Shown here: in pieces, positions 18,012-28,800 of the stretch
How the letters are laid out: each line of letters starts with the position of its first letter
Position numbering within the stretch: position 1 is the first letter of the stretch
Origin: a virus
Length of the DNA: 64,000 bases
Reading direction: 5' to 3' (one strand)
Virus record (IMG/VR): IMGVR_UViG_3300030328_002122
Coordinates: 62,366 to 126,365 of that record
Notes under the pieces: model-generated
What the model saw: only the letters and a program-made list of their open reading frames with translations
What the model was told of the DNA's origin: nothing
Databases searched by the model: none
Translations under genes and position numbers: made by a program

Positions 18012-18204
18012 AAAAGTGGACTATTTTATACAAGAGAATGGTACTGGTTGGAATGTAGTTGAATACCCAACTAATGATGTTGTCAGAACATTTCGTACTA
18101 AAACAGAAGCAGACAAAGTTGCAAAAGAAATATCTAGAATTAGACCTTTCGGAAATAGTACTATTCCAGATTTTTTAAAAGGTAATATTGACACAGTAGA
18201 ATAA
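17983..18204 (+). CDS. Small DUF2188-like protein
   Basis: 73 residues from ATG 17983, overlapping the gp41 3' end by 29 bp; the upstream GGAAAGAG could serve as ribosome binding site. The pattern DYFIQENGTGWNVVEYP, then FRTKTEADKVAKEI, resembles small DUF2188-type domains (a beta-strand pair plus helix that recognises nothing known). It is the last gene before the late promoter at 18188-18220. Confidence 0.6.
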   Translation: MINSQTSRYKKVDYFIQENGTGWNVVEYPTNDVVRTFRTKTEADKVAKEISRIRPFGNSTIPDFLKGNIDTVE

Positions 18205-18220
18205 TCATGTTATATAAATA
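18188..18220 (+). promoter_or_regulatory. Combined sigma70-like and late-like promoter for 18256 operon
   Basis: TTGACA (18188-18193), 17-bp spacer, TATATA (18211-18216), with a perfect TATAAATA at 18213-18220. The following genes look late or virion-associated, which fits the T4 late octamer. Confidence 0.65.
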
Positions 18221-18255
18221 GTATAAACTTTTTGTATAAATGGAAACTGTGTAAC

Positions 18256-19635
18256 ATGGCTAGAAATTTCTTTCGACAGATTAATCCTATCTGCGAGTCT
18301 AATAAAACACCTTTAGATATAGTTCAACAACTTGTTTCAGAAGCTACAATGAGTATAGCTCAACTGAAAAAAAGAGATAACCTCAATGTCCTTAAAGATT
18401 TAATAGACAATAAAAAACCAATAGATACTACAATTGGTTCTAGAATTATGTCTTGGATAAACCCCCAAAATAAAGTAGCATATGACAATCTTACACCAAA
18501 ATCAAGTGATAAAGATTTTCAAAGAGTATTTCCAAGAGGTGCAGAAGTTTTTGTTACTGATAAAAATGAAAAGTTAAAATTATCAGGAATAGAAAAGACA
18601 GATATTTTTGGTGGTGGTAAAGGTTCTGGTGGTGGTTCTTCTGGAACTAAAGATGCTGAATCTGGTCAATGTGTATATTTACAGGTAATATGGGATAATC
18701 CAAAAACTGAATTTACTCCAGAAGAAATTTCTTCTGCATATGATAAAGTTTATGTTGATGCAACAAAAGATGGTGTTTTAAAATTATCAGATGATTGGGT
18801 AACATCTTCAATAACAAGTGCAAAATTATTATATAGAGTTTTAGGTAAAAGAAAGTATTCTTTTCATAGGGGTTCTGCATGGGTAAGTAAACTAGGAGAG
18901 TATTTTAAAGATTCTGGTCAAGATTATTTTACTGATATTAATAAATGGACACCAGCTGATATTTGGTTGATAGACGATTCACAGTTAGGAAAATATGATT
19001 TTGGGGGTGGAGTTGGATTACCATATTTAAATAATATACTTTTACAAGCATATGCAGCTCGTGATATAATTGGTGTATCTTTAAAGAAAACCACTAAAGC
19101 AAAACTTAGTCAAATGAATTATAGAAAACCATTTAAAGAACCTAATTTTACAAGAGTGAATTTTGGTAAAAGAGATTATTTTAAATCTAAAGATGGTTAT
19201 ATTCAATTTAAAGAAGGTGAAATACAATTTAGAACCTTTCCTGCTTTTCAAGGAGAGATAATTGGTAAAACAGCAAAACATGGAAAAATAAGTGGTGATA
19301 GTGGCCCTTTGGGCCCAATAGGTAAAGTTATGAGATCAATTGGAGCTCAACCCATTCCTGCTCGAAAAGATATAACTGCAATGATAAAACAACAAGAAGA
19401 TGAGTTTTTTCAAAAGTTTCATAATGAATATTCACAAGCGGTACAAAAACCATTATCATTAAAAGATTTTAGAACTAATTTGAGTCGTAAAGATAGTGGT
19501 TGGTTAGAATCGAAATATCTAGTAACATTTATGTTTAATCGTATAAGAGGAAAAGAACAACTATTTTTATCTAAAGCATTTAGATATGCAAAATCACAAT
19601 CTAAAGAATCAGCTGTTCATTTGAAGGTGTATTAA
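18256..19635 (+). CDS. Putative PD-(D/E)xK nuclease-like protein, late operon
   Basis: 459 residues from ATG 18256; an in-frame TTG at 18232 falls just after the promoter and is not favoured. No family is recognised for certain. A central glycine-rich linker (GGGKGSGGGSSG, about residues 110-121) splits it. The C-terminal half contains KWTPADIWLID followed about 28 residues later by GVSLKK, an arrangement seen in some restriction-type nucleases (acidic residue, then xLK). The catalytic assignment is tentative. It overlaps the stop of the next gene's start (TAATG) and heads an operon with two nucleotidyltransferase-type proteins. Confidence 0.45.
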   Translation: MARNFFRQINPICESNKTPLDIVQQLVSEATMSIAQLKKRDNLNVLKDLIDNKKPIDTTIGSRIMSWINPQNKVAYDNLTPKSSDKDFQRVFPRGAEVFVTDKNEKLKLSGIEKTDIFGGGKGSGGGSSGTKDAESGQCVYLQVIWDNPKTEFTPEEISSAYDKVYVDATKDGVLKLSDDWVTSSITSAKLLYRVLGKRKYSFHRGSAWVSKLGEYFKDSGQDYFTDINKWTPADIWLIDDSQLGKYDFGGGVGLPYLNNILLQAYAARDIIGVSLKKTTKAKLSQMNYRKPFKEPNFTRVNFGKRDYFKSKDGYIQFKEGEIQFRTFPAFQGEIIGKTAKHGKISGDSGPLGPIGKVMRSIGAQPIPARKDITAMIKQQEDEFFQKFHNEYSQAVQKPLSLKDFRTNLSRKDSGWLESKYLVTFMFNRIRGKEQLFLSKAFRYAKSQSKESAVHLKVY

Positions 19636-20882
19636 TGATTAAGTTTAGTAATTTTTTAACTGAAGATAAGGCTGGTAAGAATTTACATCTAGAACATATC
19701 GAAGATGAAATTCTAAACTTTGGTGTGCCTGGTGGTAGAGCTGCAATCAACTTTGTTCAATCACTTAGAGATATGTTATCTGGTTCTTCAAGATCATCAG
19801 TCAATATGACAGTCAAATGGGATGGTGCTCCTGCAATCTTTGCTGGTACAGATCCTAGTGATGGTAAATTCTTTGTTGCAAAGAAATCAGTATTCAATGT
19901 TAATCCAAAATTATATAAGACTAATGCAGAAATAGATGCAGATTTATCTGGAGATTTAAATGCAAAATTCAAAGTCGCACTTGCAGAGTTCTCAAAACTT
20001 GGAATCAAAGGAGTCCTTCAAGGAGATCTTATGTACACCTCAAATGATTTATCGAAAGAAAATGTTGAGGGGATATCATATTACACTTTCCAGCCTAACA
20101 CTATTGTTTACGCTGTTCCTATTGACAGCACTTTAGGTAAGGTTATAAAGAGTTCTAAGATAGGAGTTGTATGGCATACAACATATACAGGAGATAATCT
20201 ACAGGATATGAAAGCTTCTTTTGGTGCAAACATAAGTGGTCTTAAAACTGTATCAAGTGTTTGGATGGATGATGCAACTTATAAAGATGTATCTGGTAAA
20301 GCAACAATGACAGAAAAAGAAACTACATCAGTTACTAAGTCATTATCAAATGCTGGTTCTATGTTCCAAAAAATAAACTCATCTATGTTAAGTAAGTTTT
20401 TAAATATACAAAATACATTTACTGGTAACCTATCTGGTGCATCTTTGAAAACATATAACAATAGTAAAGTACGACAGGGTAAACCTGTATCAAATCCAAA
20501 ATCCCATGCACAAGGATATATAAGTTGGGTAGAAGATACGTTTCAAAAACAAATTGATAAACTAAAAACACAATCAAGAAAAGATGCACTAGAGAATAAA
20601 AAGAAAGAAATATCTCGTGAGTTGCAAAAACATACTTCTAATCTTACAAATGTGATCGCATTTCAAAATTATATAGTAGAAGCAAAGATGGGAATCGTAA
20701 GGAAACTAAATAGTGTTAAGGGGTTGACTAATACTTTTATCAAAACTGCAAATGGATTTAAAGTAACTAATCCAGAGGGGTATGTTGCAATAGATAGAAT
20801 TTCTGGTAATGCAGTTAAACTTGTTGATAGAATGGAGTTTAGTTTTAACAACTTTACTGCAATAAAGGCGTGGGACAAATGA
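19635..20882 (+). CDS. DUF6267 family protein with ligase-type nucleotidyltransferase motifs
   Basis: 415 residues. Resembles the phage family DUF6267. Motifs of the covalent nucleotidyltransferase (DNA/RNA ligase, capping) superfamily can be read in order: K61-W-D-G in TVKWDGAPAIFAG (motif I), LQGDLMYT near residues 132-139 (motif III-like), E381-GYV (motif IV) and AVK395LV (motif V). A ligase or AMP/GMP transferase activity is therefore plausible but unproven. The N-terminus MIKFSNFLTE resembles the T4 capsid-targeting peptide. Overlaps the following gene by 4 bp. Confidence 0.65.
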   Translation: MIKFSNFLTEDKAGKNLHLEHIEDEILNFGVPGGRAAINFVQSLRDMLSGSSRSSVNMTVKWDGAPAIFAGTDPSDGKFFVAKKSVFNVNPKLYKTNAEIDADLSGDLNAKFKVALAEFSKLGIKGVLQGDLMYTSNDLSKENVEGISYYTFQPNTIVYAVPIDSTLGKVIKSSKIGVVWHTTYTGDNLQDMKASFGANISGLKTVSSVWMDDATYKDVSGKATMTEKETTSVTKSLSNAGSMFQKINSSMLSKFLNIQNTFTGNLSGASLKTYNNSKVRQGKPVSNPKSHAQGYISWVEDTFQKQIDKLKTQSRKDALENKKKEISRELQKHTSNLTNVIAFQNYIVEAKMGIVRKLNSVKGLTNTFIKTANGFKVTNPEGYVAIDRISGNAVKLVDRMEFSFNNFTAIKAWDK

Positions 20883-21271
20883 AAACATATGAAGAGTTAA
20901 TGTACGAATTAGAAGAAAAGAAAGCGATGAGCGTTCTTCAAAGACGTAAGATGGGTATTCGTATGAGAAAGATGATGAAGAACCCAGCCGTTCAAGCGAA
21001 GATTGCAAGATCAAAAAAGAAACTTGCTCCAGATTCAAAAATTTTACAACGTGCAAATAAAGCTGCAAAACAAATTATTATTAAAAAGTTTGCTGGACTA
21101 CAACCAAATGAATATGCAAATTTATCTATGATGCAAAGACAAACGATAGATAATAAAATTGTTTCAAAAAAGGCTGGTGCGATTAAAAAGATTGCAAAGA
21201 AACTAGTTGTTAAGTTGAAGAAAGCAGAACTAGAAAGATTGAAAAAAGCAAGAGAGGTTGGAAACCAATGA
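20879..21271 (+). CDS. Small basic, lysine-rich late protein
   Basis: 130 residues from ATG 20879 (overlapping the previous stop). Very basic: LQRRKMGIRMRKMMKNP, RSKKKLAP, IIIKKFAG, IKKIAKKLVVKLKKAEL. Similar lysine-rich proteins occur next to the same neighbours in marine T4-like phages. The N-terminus MKTYEELMYE is strikingly like the T4 internal-protein targeting peptide. A DNA-associated head-internal protein is likely (inference). Confidence 0.7.
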   Translation: MKTYEELMYELEEKKAMSVLQRRKMGIRMRKMMKNPAVQAKIARSKKKLAPDSKILQRANKAAKQIIIKKFAGLQPNEYANLSMMQRQTIDNKIVSKKAGAIKKIAKKLVVKLKKAELERLKKAREVGNQ

Positions 21272-22896
21272 AAAAGTTTTTAGACATTGCAGAAGCTAGA
21301 GGGGATACTGCTGTCTTTACTTTTGGTAGATTTAATCCACCAACTATAGGACACGAAAAGTTAGTAGATAAAGTTGCATCTGTCGCTAAGAGTAATCCAG
21401 GCGCACCTTATTATATCTTTGCATCACATTCAGAAAACCCAAAGAAAGATCCATTACCATATGTAAAAAAAGTTGCATATATGAAAAAGATGTTCTCAAA
21501 ACATTCTAGGAATATAACAACAAGTAGAGATAGAACTGTATTTGAACTTGCAGTAACACTTTACAATAAAGGACATAAAGCAATTGTGATGGTTGTTGGT
21601 TCTGATAGAGTTACAGAGTTCGACACACTATTAAACAAATATAATGGTGTTGAAGGTAGACATGGTTACTATGGTTTTGATAATATAGAGGTTGTATCTG
21701 CTGGAGAAAGAGATCCAGATGCAGAAGGTGTATCTGGAATGTCTGCATCAAAGATGAGAGCAGCTGCATCAGCAGATGACTACGATACTTTTAAATTAGG
21801 GTTACCTAAGAACTTTAATAATGGAATGTCTTTATTTAAAGATGTTCGTAAATTTATGGGTATTCGTGAGTCTTTTGTTGAACACCAAGTTAATATGACA
21901 GAGGAAGATGTTATTCGTGATATGTATGTTGAAAATAAAATATTCTGTACTGGAGATATTGTAGAAGATGATTATAGTGGCGTATCTGGTACAGTAGTTC
22001 GTAGAGGAACAAATTATCTTGTATTTGCAGAAAGTGATGGTACAACTCATAAGAGATGGTTATATGAAGTAAGAAGAGTAAAACAAGAAGCAAGAGCAAA
22101 ACAAGCAGTTTCTGGTGGAAAAGTTCAGAAACTTGTTACTGCACATGGTTTAAAATATAATGGTAAGGTGTATAAAGAAATAGATATGGAACTAAAAGGT
22201 ATTGACAACAATACTCAAATGGTTACATTTAATATTATACATCCCAAAGAAATATTTGGTAATGAAGTTAAAATTGCATTTAAAGTTTTGAGAAGAGGCC
22301 CCTTCATGGCAACTGATACTTCAAAGATAAATAAAGAAGATTTGGATGAAAAAGGAATAAAAAGAGCTTATGATAATATTGTAAAAGATTATTCTGATAT
22401 GGTAAAAAAAGGAAAGGGTAAACATAGTAACTCTTTCTATCTGTCAAGAGCTGCAATGAATTATGGAGTTGATACTATCAAACCTATTAGAGATTATATT
22501 AACTCTCTTGTTAAATCAGATGAATTACCAAAAGATTTATCGGCAGAATACGAAAAATTTGATGAAGAATTAGACGAAAAGATTGAAAGTCTTGTAAATA
22601 AATCTAATCAAAATGGTGTTCCATATTCTATACTTAAAGAAAGTTATGATAGAGGAATGTCTGCATGGAAAAATGGTCACAGGCCAGGTGTAAGTCAACA
22701 ACAATGGGCGTTTGCAAGAGTCAACTCTATGTTAACTGGTGGAAAAGCAGATCCAGATTTACAAAAACAAATTCGTGTTAGTGGATATAAAAAGAAAAAG
22801 AAATTAAAGTTAGAAGATTTTAAAGAAAATGTTTCATATATAAAAAAGAAAGAAGAAAAAATAATATCTTTTAAAGAACACGTTAGGGGTATTTAA
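21268..22896 (+). CDS. HxGH nucleotidyltransferase with C-terminal DUF5872-like domain
   Basis: 542 residues. The N-terminal 190 residues form a cytidylyl/adenylyltransferase domain like NMN adenylyltransferases: FTFGRFNPPTIGHEKL (HxGH-type motif) and SGMSASKMRAAAS (ISSTxxR-type motif). The middle holds a small KOW-like beta segment (GVSGTVVRRGTNYLVFAE). The C-terminus, SYDRGMSAWKNGHRPGVSQQ followed by QWAFARVNSMLTGG, matches DUF5872. The N-terminus MKKFLDIAE-A fits the T4 head protease consensus (I-x-E/A) at the position used in T4 internal proteins. Last gene before the fibre genes. Confidence 0.75.
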   Translation: MKKFLDIAEARGDTAVFTFGRFNPPTIGHEKLVDKVASVAKSNPGAPYYIFASHSENPKKDPLPYVKKVAYMKKMFSKHSRNITTSRDRTVFELAVTLYNKGHKAIVMVVGSDRVTEFDTLLNKYNGVEGRHGYYGFDNIEVVSAGERDPDAEGVSGMSASKMRAAASADDYDTFKLGLPKNFNNGMSLFKDVRKFMGIRESFVEHQVNMTEEDVIRDMYVENKIFCTGDIVEDDYSGVSGTVVRRGTNYLVFAESDGTTHKRWLYEVRRVKQEARAKQAVSGGKVQKLVTAHGLKYNGKVYKEIDMELKGIDNNTQMVTFNIIHPKEIFGNEVKIAFKVLRRGPFMATDTSKINKEDLDEKGIKRAYDNIVKDYSDMVKKGKGKHSNSFYLSRAAMNYGVDTIKPIRDYINSLVKSDELPKDLSAEYEKFDEELDEKIESLVNKSNQNGVPYSILKESYDRGMSAWKNGHRPGVSQQQWAFARVNSMLTGGKADPDLQKQIRVSGYKKKKKLKLEDFKENVSYIKKKEEKIISFKEHVRGI

Positions 22897-25776
22897 ATGG
22901 GAAAAGCAAGGAATAGAGCTGAACGTACTGGAAGTATGGATGTTGTCATTGGTACTACTAAGTTAGTAACTAATTCTGGTGATATAGAAGTAAAAGATAC
23001 CAGTAATAATAGAAAGAAAATTATTGCGTCAGAAATCAAACTTGGTACTGGTAATGATATTGTTATTATTAAAAGAAATTCAAGTACAGGACAAGCTCAA
23101 TTTCAATCATCATCTGATGGTGGAAGTAGTACAAGTGAACAAACTGTGGGCGGTGCTAGTACTGTAACTAATGCATCTGATTTGCCTATTACTGGAAATC
23201 AAGCTGGTGATTTGAAACTTGTTACTTCAACCAATAATTTGATGATTCACAATGGTACTGGTTGGTATAAAATAGCAACAATTACAAACGCATCACCTAC
23301 GATATCTTCTGCTGGAAGTGCTGCATATAATTTTGCAACAAATGGAACAGCAGTTTCTATAGAAATTGTTGCAACAGATCCAGAGGGTGCTGCTTTACAA
23401 TATAAGTATCAAGTCACAACTGGATCATTAGGTTCAACTGCAGCTGTAACAAATAGTGCAACATCTGGTGGTACTTACTCTGCGCTTGCAGCTAATACTT
23501 ATAGTAATAATAGATTCTTTAAAGTTACGCCTAGTACAAATACTGCTCATGCTGGTACATTTGCAATCACATTTTCTGTAACTGATGGTATCAATACTGC
23601 GAACTCTAGTGCATCTTCATTTACTTTGGCATTTGAAACTTTTGGATCTACTGCTTTGGATTTAAACGCAGGCCCTACTTCGGCTGGTGATGCTCATTTA
23701 GAAGTTGCAGCCCATTCTGATTTTACTTTAGGTACTAATAATTTTACAATTGAGGGTTGGTTTTTTTCTCAAGGGCCTGCTCCATCACAGGATTATCCAT
23801 CTGCTAGGGTGGGATATAGAAACTCTGTTGGATATTCTCCTCACCTTTTTGATTTTAGAAACGTAAGTGGGAATAATAAAAGAGCGCCTATGGTATGGAT
23901 AGGTGGAACTGGTGGAAACAACGCTCAAGCGGGTAATTTAACATTTCGATATCATGTTACTGGCTCTGATCGTATTACAAGCTCCCGCCAGTTTCCAGAA
24001 ATAGAAAATCAATGGTTTCATTTTGCTATCGTCAGAAATTCTTCAACAACAACTATGTATATTAATGGTACATCTGAAGGTACATGGTCGGACAGTACAA
24101 ATTATGATGAAATAGATAAGTTGTGGATAGGTAGAAAACATACTAATGGAAGTCATAACTTTACTGGATGGGTTTCAAATTTTAGAATAGTTAATGGTAC
24201 TGCTGTATATACTGCTAACTTTACGCCTCCAACTGCACCTCTTACTGCCATTGCAAATACAAAGTTATTAATTTGTACAAAAAATAATGCAGTAGACGAT
24301 ATAGGCCCTACTGGTCATACAGTAACAAAATCTGGTACTGCTACTCATTCTACTTTTAATCCATACCCTTGGGCTACTACTGGTTGGGGTTCAGTATTTT
24401 TCGATAAAAACAATGATAGGATTAAATATATAAAAGGTGGTGGAAATGCAGTAACAGGTATGACCGCTCTTACAGACCTTACAGTAGAAGCTTGGGTCTA
24501 TCATTTTGCTGGACATAGTGATGATAGTACAGATCCAACTACTGAAGAAATATATGTGCATTTTACTGATAACCTTTCTAGTGGTGTACAAATGTCATTT
24601 GGTAGAAAAAGAACTGAAAGTACTACTTGTCCAATATTTACTAGTACGTCTGGTCATCCTTATCAAAATCAAGTTTATACAGCTAACGCAGCCCATGATG
24701 TAAATCGTGGTGGGTGGTATCATGTTGCTTTTGTAAAAGATGGTACTAACCTAAGAATGTATAAAAATGGCACTAATGTAGCTGGGAATAATCAAACTTC
24801 TGCTACTAATCTTCCTTCATCATTTAGAGTAGGTGAAATTTATATTGGTGCAGATTCTGGTAATGGTTATGATATGTTAGGATATATGTCTAATCTTAGA
24901 ATTTCTAATAGTGCAAGATATAGTGCCGATTTTACTCCATCAACAACACCACTTACTAGTGATTCAAATACAGTATTGTTGACTTGTCAAAGGGCTGCAC
25001 CACAAAAGCTTACAAATGGAGCAACAACTTTTAGTGGAACTAATACTAAATTAACTACAGCGGCTAGTAGTGACTTCACACTTGGAACTGGAGATTTTAC
25101 AGCAGAAGGTTGGTTTAATTGGCCTTCTCTCCCAGGCAGTGGAAAGTATATTGTCGATATTGGTAGTAATGGTTGTGTTTTGCAATTTCAAAGTAATACT
25201 CAAATAGGTTTTTGGAATGGTACTGATGGTTATGTACAAGGATCATATACTTTTGTAGTCGATACTTGGTATCATATTGCTTGGACAAGAGCATCTGGAA
25301 CAGGAAAATGTTATGTTAATGGCACTCAAGTAGTTTCTGGTACTTTAAATAAAGATGTAACTACTAATACATTAACAATGAATGGTTATGGTGGTGGTGG
25401 ATCTTATGGTCAAGGTGGGGTAAAATGGAGTGATTTCAGACTTGTAAAAGGTAAAGCAGTTTATACTGGTGCGTTTTCACCGCCTACTGGCCCATTAACA
25501 AAAACTGGTGGAACTTATCCTAATAGTACAAACCGAAGTGATCCTTCAGCTTCACAAACTGTACTTTTAACTCATCAAGCATCATCTGGATCAACTGCAA
25601 CAGATAATAGCGATAGTGGTCATACAATCTCAAATGGTGCTGCTTTTGGTGGTAGTATATCATTAGGTGCTGGAAATCAAAATATTGCAACAGATCAAGG
25701 TGCAAATAGTTTAGGTCTAGTAGTAGAAGGTGATGTACGTAATGCTAGATATTGGCCATTTACTTATAATGGATAA
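22897..25776 (+). CDS. LamG-repeat tail fibre-like protein 1
   Basis: 959 residues. A short N-terminal segment (GKARNRAERTGSMDVVIGTT) is shared with the two following proteins. A cadherin/Ig-like domain lies at about 130-250 (QYKYQVTTGSLGSTAAV). Three concanavalin A-like LamG_3 domains follow (about 250-460, 490-690, 700-890). Each has FTxEGWF-type strands, a YINGT turn and ends in F-R-I-V-x-G-x-A-V-Y-T-x-x-F. Such domains bind sugars, which suggests a receptor-binding or fibre role. It starts directly after the previous stop. Confidence 0.82.
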   Translation: MGKARNRAERTGSMDVVIGTTKLVTNSGDIEVKDTSNNRKKIIASEIKLGTGNDIVIIKRNSSTGQAQFQSSSDGGSSTSEQTVGGASTVTNASDLPITGNQAGDLKLVTSTNNLMIHNGTGWYKIATITNASPTISSAGSAAYNFATNGTAVSIEIVATDPEGAALQYKYQVTTGSLGSTAAVTNSATSGGTYSALAANTYSNNRFFKVTPSTNTAHAGTFAITFSVTDGINTANSSASSFTLAFETFGSTALDLNAGPTSAGDAHLEVAAHSDFTLGTNNFTIEGWFFSQGPAPSQDYPSARVGYRNSVGYSPHLFDFRNVSGNNKRAPMVWIGGTGGNNAQAGNLTFRYHVTGSDRITSSRQFPEIENQWFHFAIVRNSSTTTMYINGTSEGTWSDSTNYDEIDKLWIGRKHTNGSHNFTGWVSNFRIVNGTAVYTANFTPPTAPLTAIANTKLLICTKNNAVDDIGPTGHTVTKSGTATHSTFNPYPWATTGWGSVFFDKNNDRIKYIKGGGNAVTGMTALTDLTVEAWVYHFAGHSDDSTDPTTEEIYVHFTDNLSSGVQMSFGRKRTESTTCPIFTSTSGHPYQNQVYTANAAHDVNRGGWYHVAFVKDGTNLRMYKNGTNVAGNNQTSATNLPSSFRVGEIYIGADSGNGYDMLGYMSNLRISNSARYSADFTPSTTPLTSDSNTVLLTCQRAAPQKLTNGATTFSGTNTKLTTAASSDFTLGTGDFTAEGWFNWPSLPGSGKYIVDIGSNGCVLQFQSNTQIGFWNGTDGYVQGSYTFVVDTWYHIAWTRASGTGKCYVNGTQVVSGTLNKDVTTNTLTMNGYGGGGSYGQGGVKWSDFRLVKGKAVYTGAFSPPTGPLTKTGGTYPNSTNRSDPSASQTVLLTHQASSGSTATDNSDSGHTISNGAAFGGSISLGAGNQNIATDQGANSLGLVVEGDVRNARYWPFTYNG

Positions 25777-25808
25777 TTCATTCTAAAAATTCTAAAGGAA
25801 CACGATAA

Positions 25809-28800
25809 ATGAGTATAGCAAGAGATAGAGCAAATAGAAGTGGATCAGATCCTTTACAGATTGATAATACAAAATTAGTTACAGATTCTGGTGATTTAAA
25901 GGTTCAAGATGTAAGTGGTAATGAAAAAAAACTTATAGCATCAGAAATTCATGTAGGAACTGGTGCAGATAAAGTCATATTAAAGAGAGATTCCTCTACA
26001 GGTAAAGTTGCAATTCAGACACAAGCATCTGGAGAAGCTGCAGAAGGTGGTACTGTTGCAAGTACAACTGTTTATGCAACTACAGCTCTTTTACCAACAA
26101 ATCCAACTGATGGTCAACAAGCTCTAGTTACTGCAAATAATTTCATGTTTATTGCAAAATCTAATGGATGGTATAAAATAGCAGAAATTACTAATACTGC
26201 TCCTACTATTTCGTCAGCTGGTAATGCATCTTATCAGTTTTTAACTGATGGAACTCCAGTTTCTATAGAAATTACTGCTACAGACTCAGAAGTTGGTAGT
26301 GCGTTACAGTACAAATATGTAGTAAGTTCTGGATCAATAGGTTCAACTGCAGCTATTACTTCAAGTGCAACATCTGGTGGAACTTATAGTGCATTAGCCG
26401 CCAATACATTGACTACAAACAAATTTTTTAAAGTGACGCCCAGTACAACTGATGCTCACGCTGGTACTTTTAGTTTAACCTTCTCAGCATCTGATGGTGT
26501 TGCAGTTGCAACTTCTAGTGCATCTGAATTTACTTTACAGTTTGATGTGCCTGGATCATATAAAGTTGGGCCTTATAATGCTGATACAGACTATTATAGT
26601 TTTCCTGCTAGTTCAGATTTTAATTTTGGATCAAATAATTTTACTATAGAAGCATGGGTATGGCCTGATGGAGCTGCAGCTGATAAAAGAGGATCTTGGA
26701 TAGAATGGGGGCCAGATGATAGTAATAATGTATTAAGAATATTTCAAGGATCTTCAACACAAAGTGCTTCTAATACAGATAATGATTTAGAAGCAATATA
26801 TATAGTGGGTGGAACAGATAAATTTGAAATTGTTGCTCAAGATGGACTAAAACCAAATGCTTGGAATCATATTGCTCTACAAAGAGTAAGTAATACCATA
26901 CATCTTTTTGTTGATGGTAGTGAAGTAGGTTCTGCTTCTTATAGTGGTACAGTTGATCTTTCATCATGGGTTGGATATCTTGGTATGGATAAGTATGGTA
27001 CTGATAGAACAGCAACTGGTTATATATCAAATGTTAGAGTTGTAAATGGAAGTTCGGCTTATAGTGTAACTGCAGCTCCTCATAGTGGATCAATTCTTCT
27101 TAGTGGTGGTGCTGTTACTACAAGTACAAGTACTGATTTTACAATGGGTACAGGAGATTGGACAATAGAATTATGGTTCAAATATGGAAGTTCTAGTTTA
27201 TCTGGAAATAATTATCTTCTTGACTTAGGTTCTAATGGTTTAAGATTTACTTTTACCAGTGGCTCTATTTTCGCCACATTAAATCATGGAGCTGGAGATA
27301 CTATTGACTATGATATGGTAGATGATTTAGGTAGTTTAGATACAAGTAAATGGTATCATCTAGCTTTTACTAGAAGTGGTACAACCCTTAAACTTTATTT
27401 GGACGGCGTACTAAAAGGTACTGATACTGGTATCAGTAGTAATCACGCAACTAATACTTTTACACTTGGTGGTTATGGTGGTGGTGGTTATAATTGGCAA
27501 GGTGGTGTATGTGATCTTAGAATTGTAAAAGGTAAAGCAGTTTATACAGGCGCTTTTACACCACCAAGTGGCCCACTTACAAAAACTGGTGGAACTTATC
27601 CTAGTAATGTTAATATAAGTAATCCTTCTGCAAGTCAAACAATTATGTTACTTGGTAATAATGCAAGTAGTGTTACAGATACAAGTGATACTCCTCATAC
27701 CATGAGTCATGGTGGTTCAGTTTCTGCTAGTTCAGCCGTACCAATTGCAGCCAGTATAACTAAACCAACATCTGGTTTAACTGCTGTAACAAATACAAAA
27801 CTTTTAACTATGAAAGGGGCAGAACCATCAAAAGTAACAAATGGTGGAACAACTCTTGCATCTCAAGGTAGTAGTGAATTGAATGTAACATCTACTCATA
27901 TCCCTGCTTGGGGTACTACTTGGACATTAGAAACATGGGCTTATTTTACTTCTGGTGGTTCTTATAGAAATATATTTCATGGCGGCGCTGTTGGTAGTGC
28001 TTGGTATATGGCAAGAGTTGGTGCAGCTATTCAACCATATAATATGGGTTTTAATTACTCCAATATGGGATCAACAAGTGTAAATCAATGGCATCATATT
28101 GCTGCGACTTGTAATAATGGTAGTTTTGTTTTATATATTGACGGCGTTTCAGCTGGTACTGCGACAGCAAGTGCCAGTGGTACTAACCCACTAGGTGTTG
28201 GTAGTAGTCAAGATATACGTTTGTTTACTAATAGTGTCGATAGTCAAGACATGACAGGAACATTATCCGACTCAAGAGTTGTCGTTGGAACTTGTGTATA
28301 TACAGGCGCTTTTACACCACCAAGTGGCCCACTTACAAGAACTGGTGGAACTTATCCTAGTAATACAAATGTAAATACAAGTATTCCTTCAGCTCATACT
28401 TATTTGTTAACAAATCAAACTTCTTCTGGATTAGTAACAGACAATTCTCAATACAATGCGACTATGTATCAACTTGGTGTAACTACAGGTGCTGGATATG
28501 AGAAATTACTAGATGTAAATTCACAAGTAACAGCAAAAGTTTTAACTAAATATGGTGATGCCAAACATGATTATGCTACTCCATTTGCACAAGGTTCTGG
28601 TGGATCGGCATTTTTTGGAACTTATCTTGGCGCCAATAATGCTAATATTGGTACTCTTATTCCAACTGCAAATAGTGATTTCACTTTGGGTACTGGTGAT
28701 TATTGTGTAGATGGTTGGTTTAAAAATACATTTCCTGTAAATACAGGTATCACTCACAATGAAAGACTTTTTGATATTGGTAATAATGGTTGTAGAATAT

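Noticed and set aside
18232-18255. Upstream TTG start for the 18256 gene
   Set aside because: The extra residues (MYKWKLCN) would start about 12 bases after the late octamer and have no ribosome binding site; ATG 18256 is simpler.
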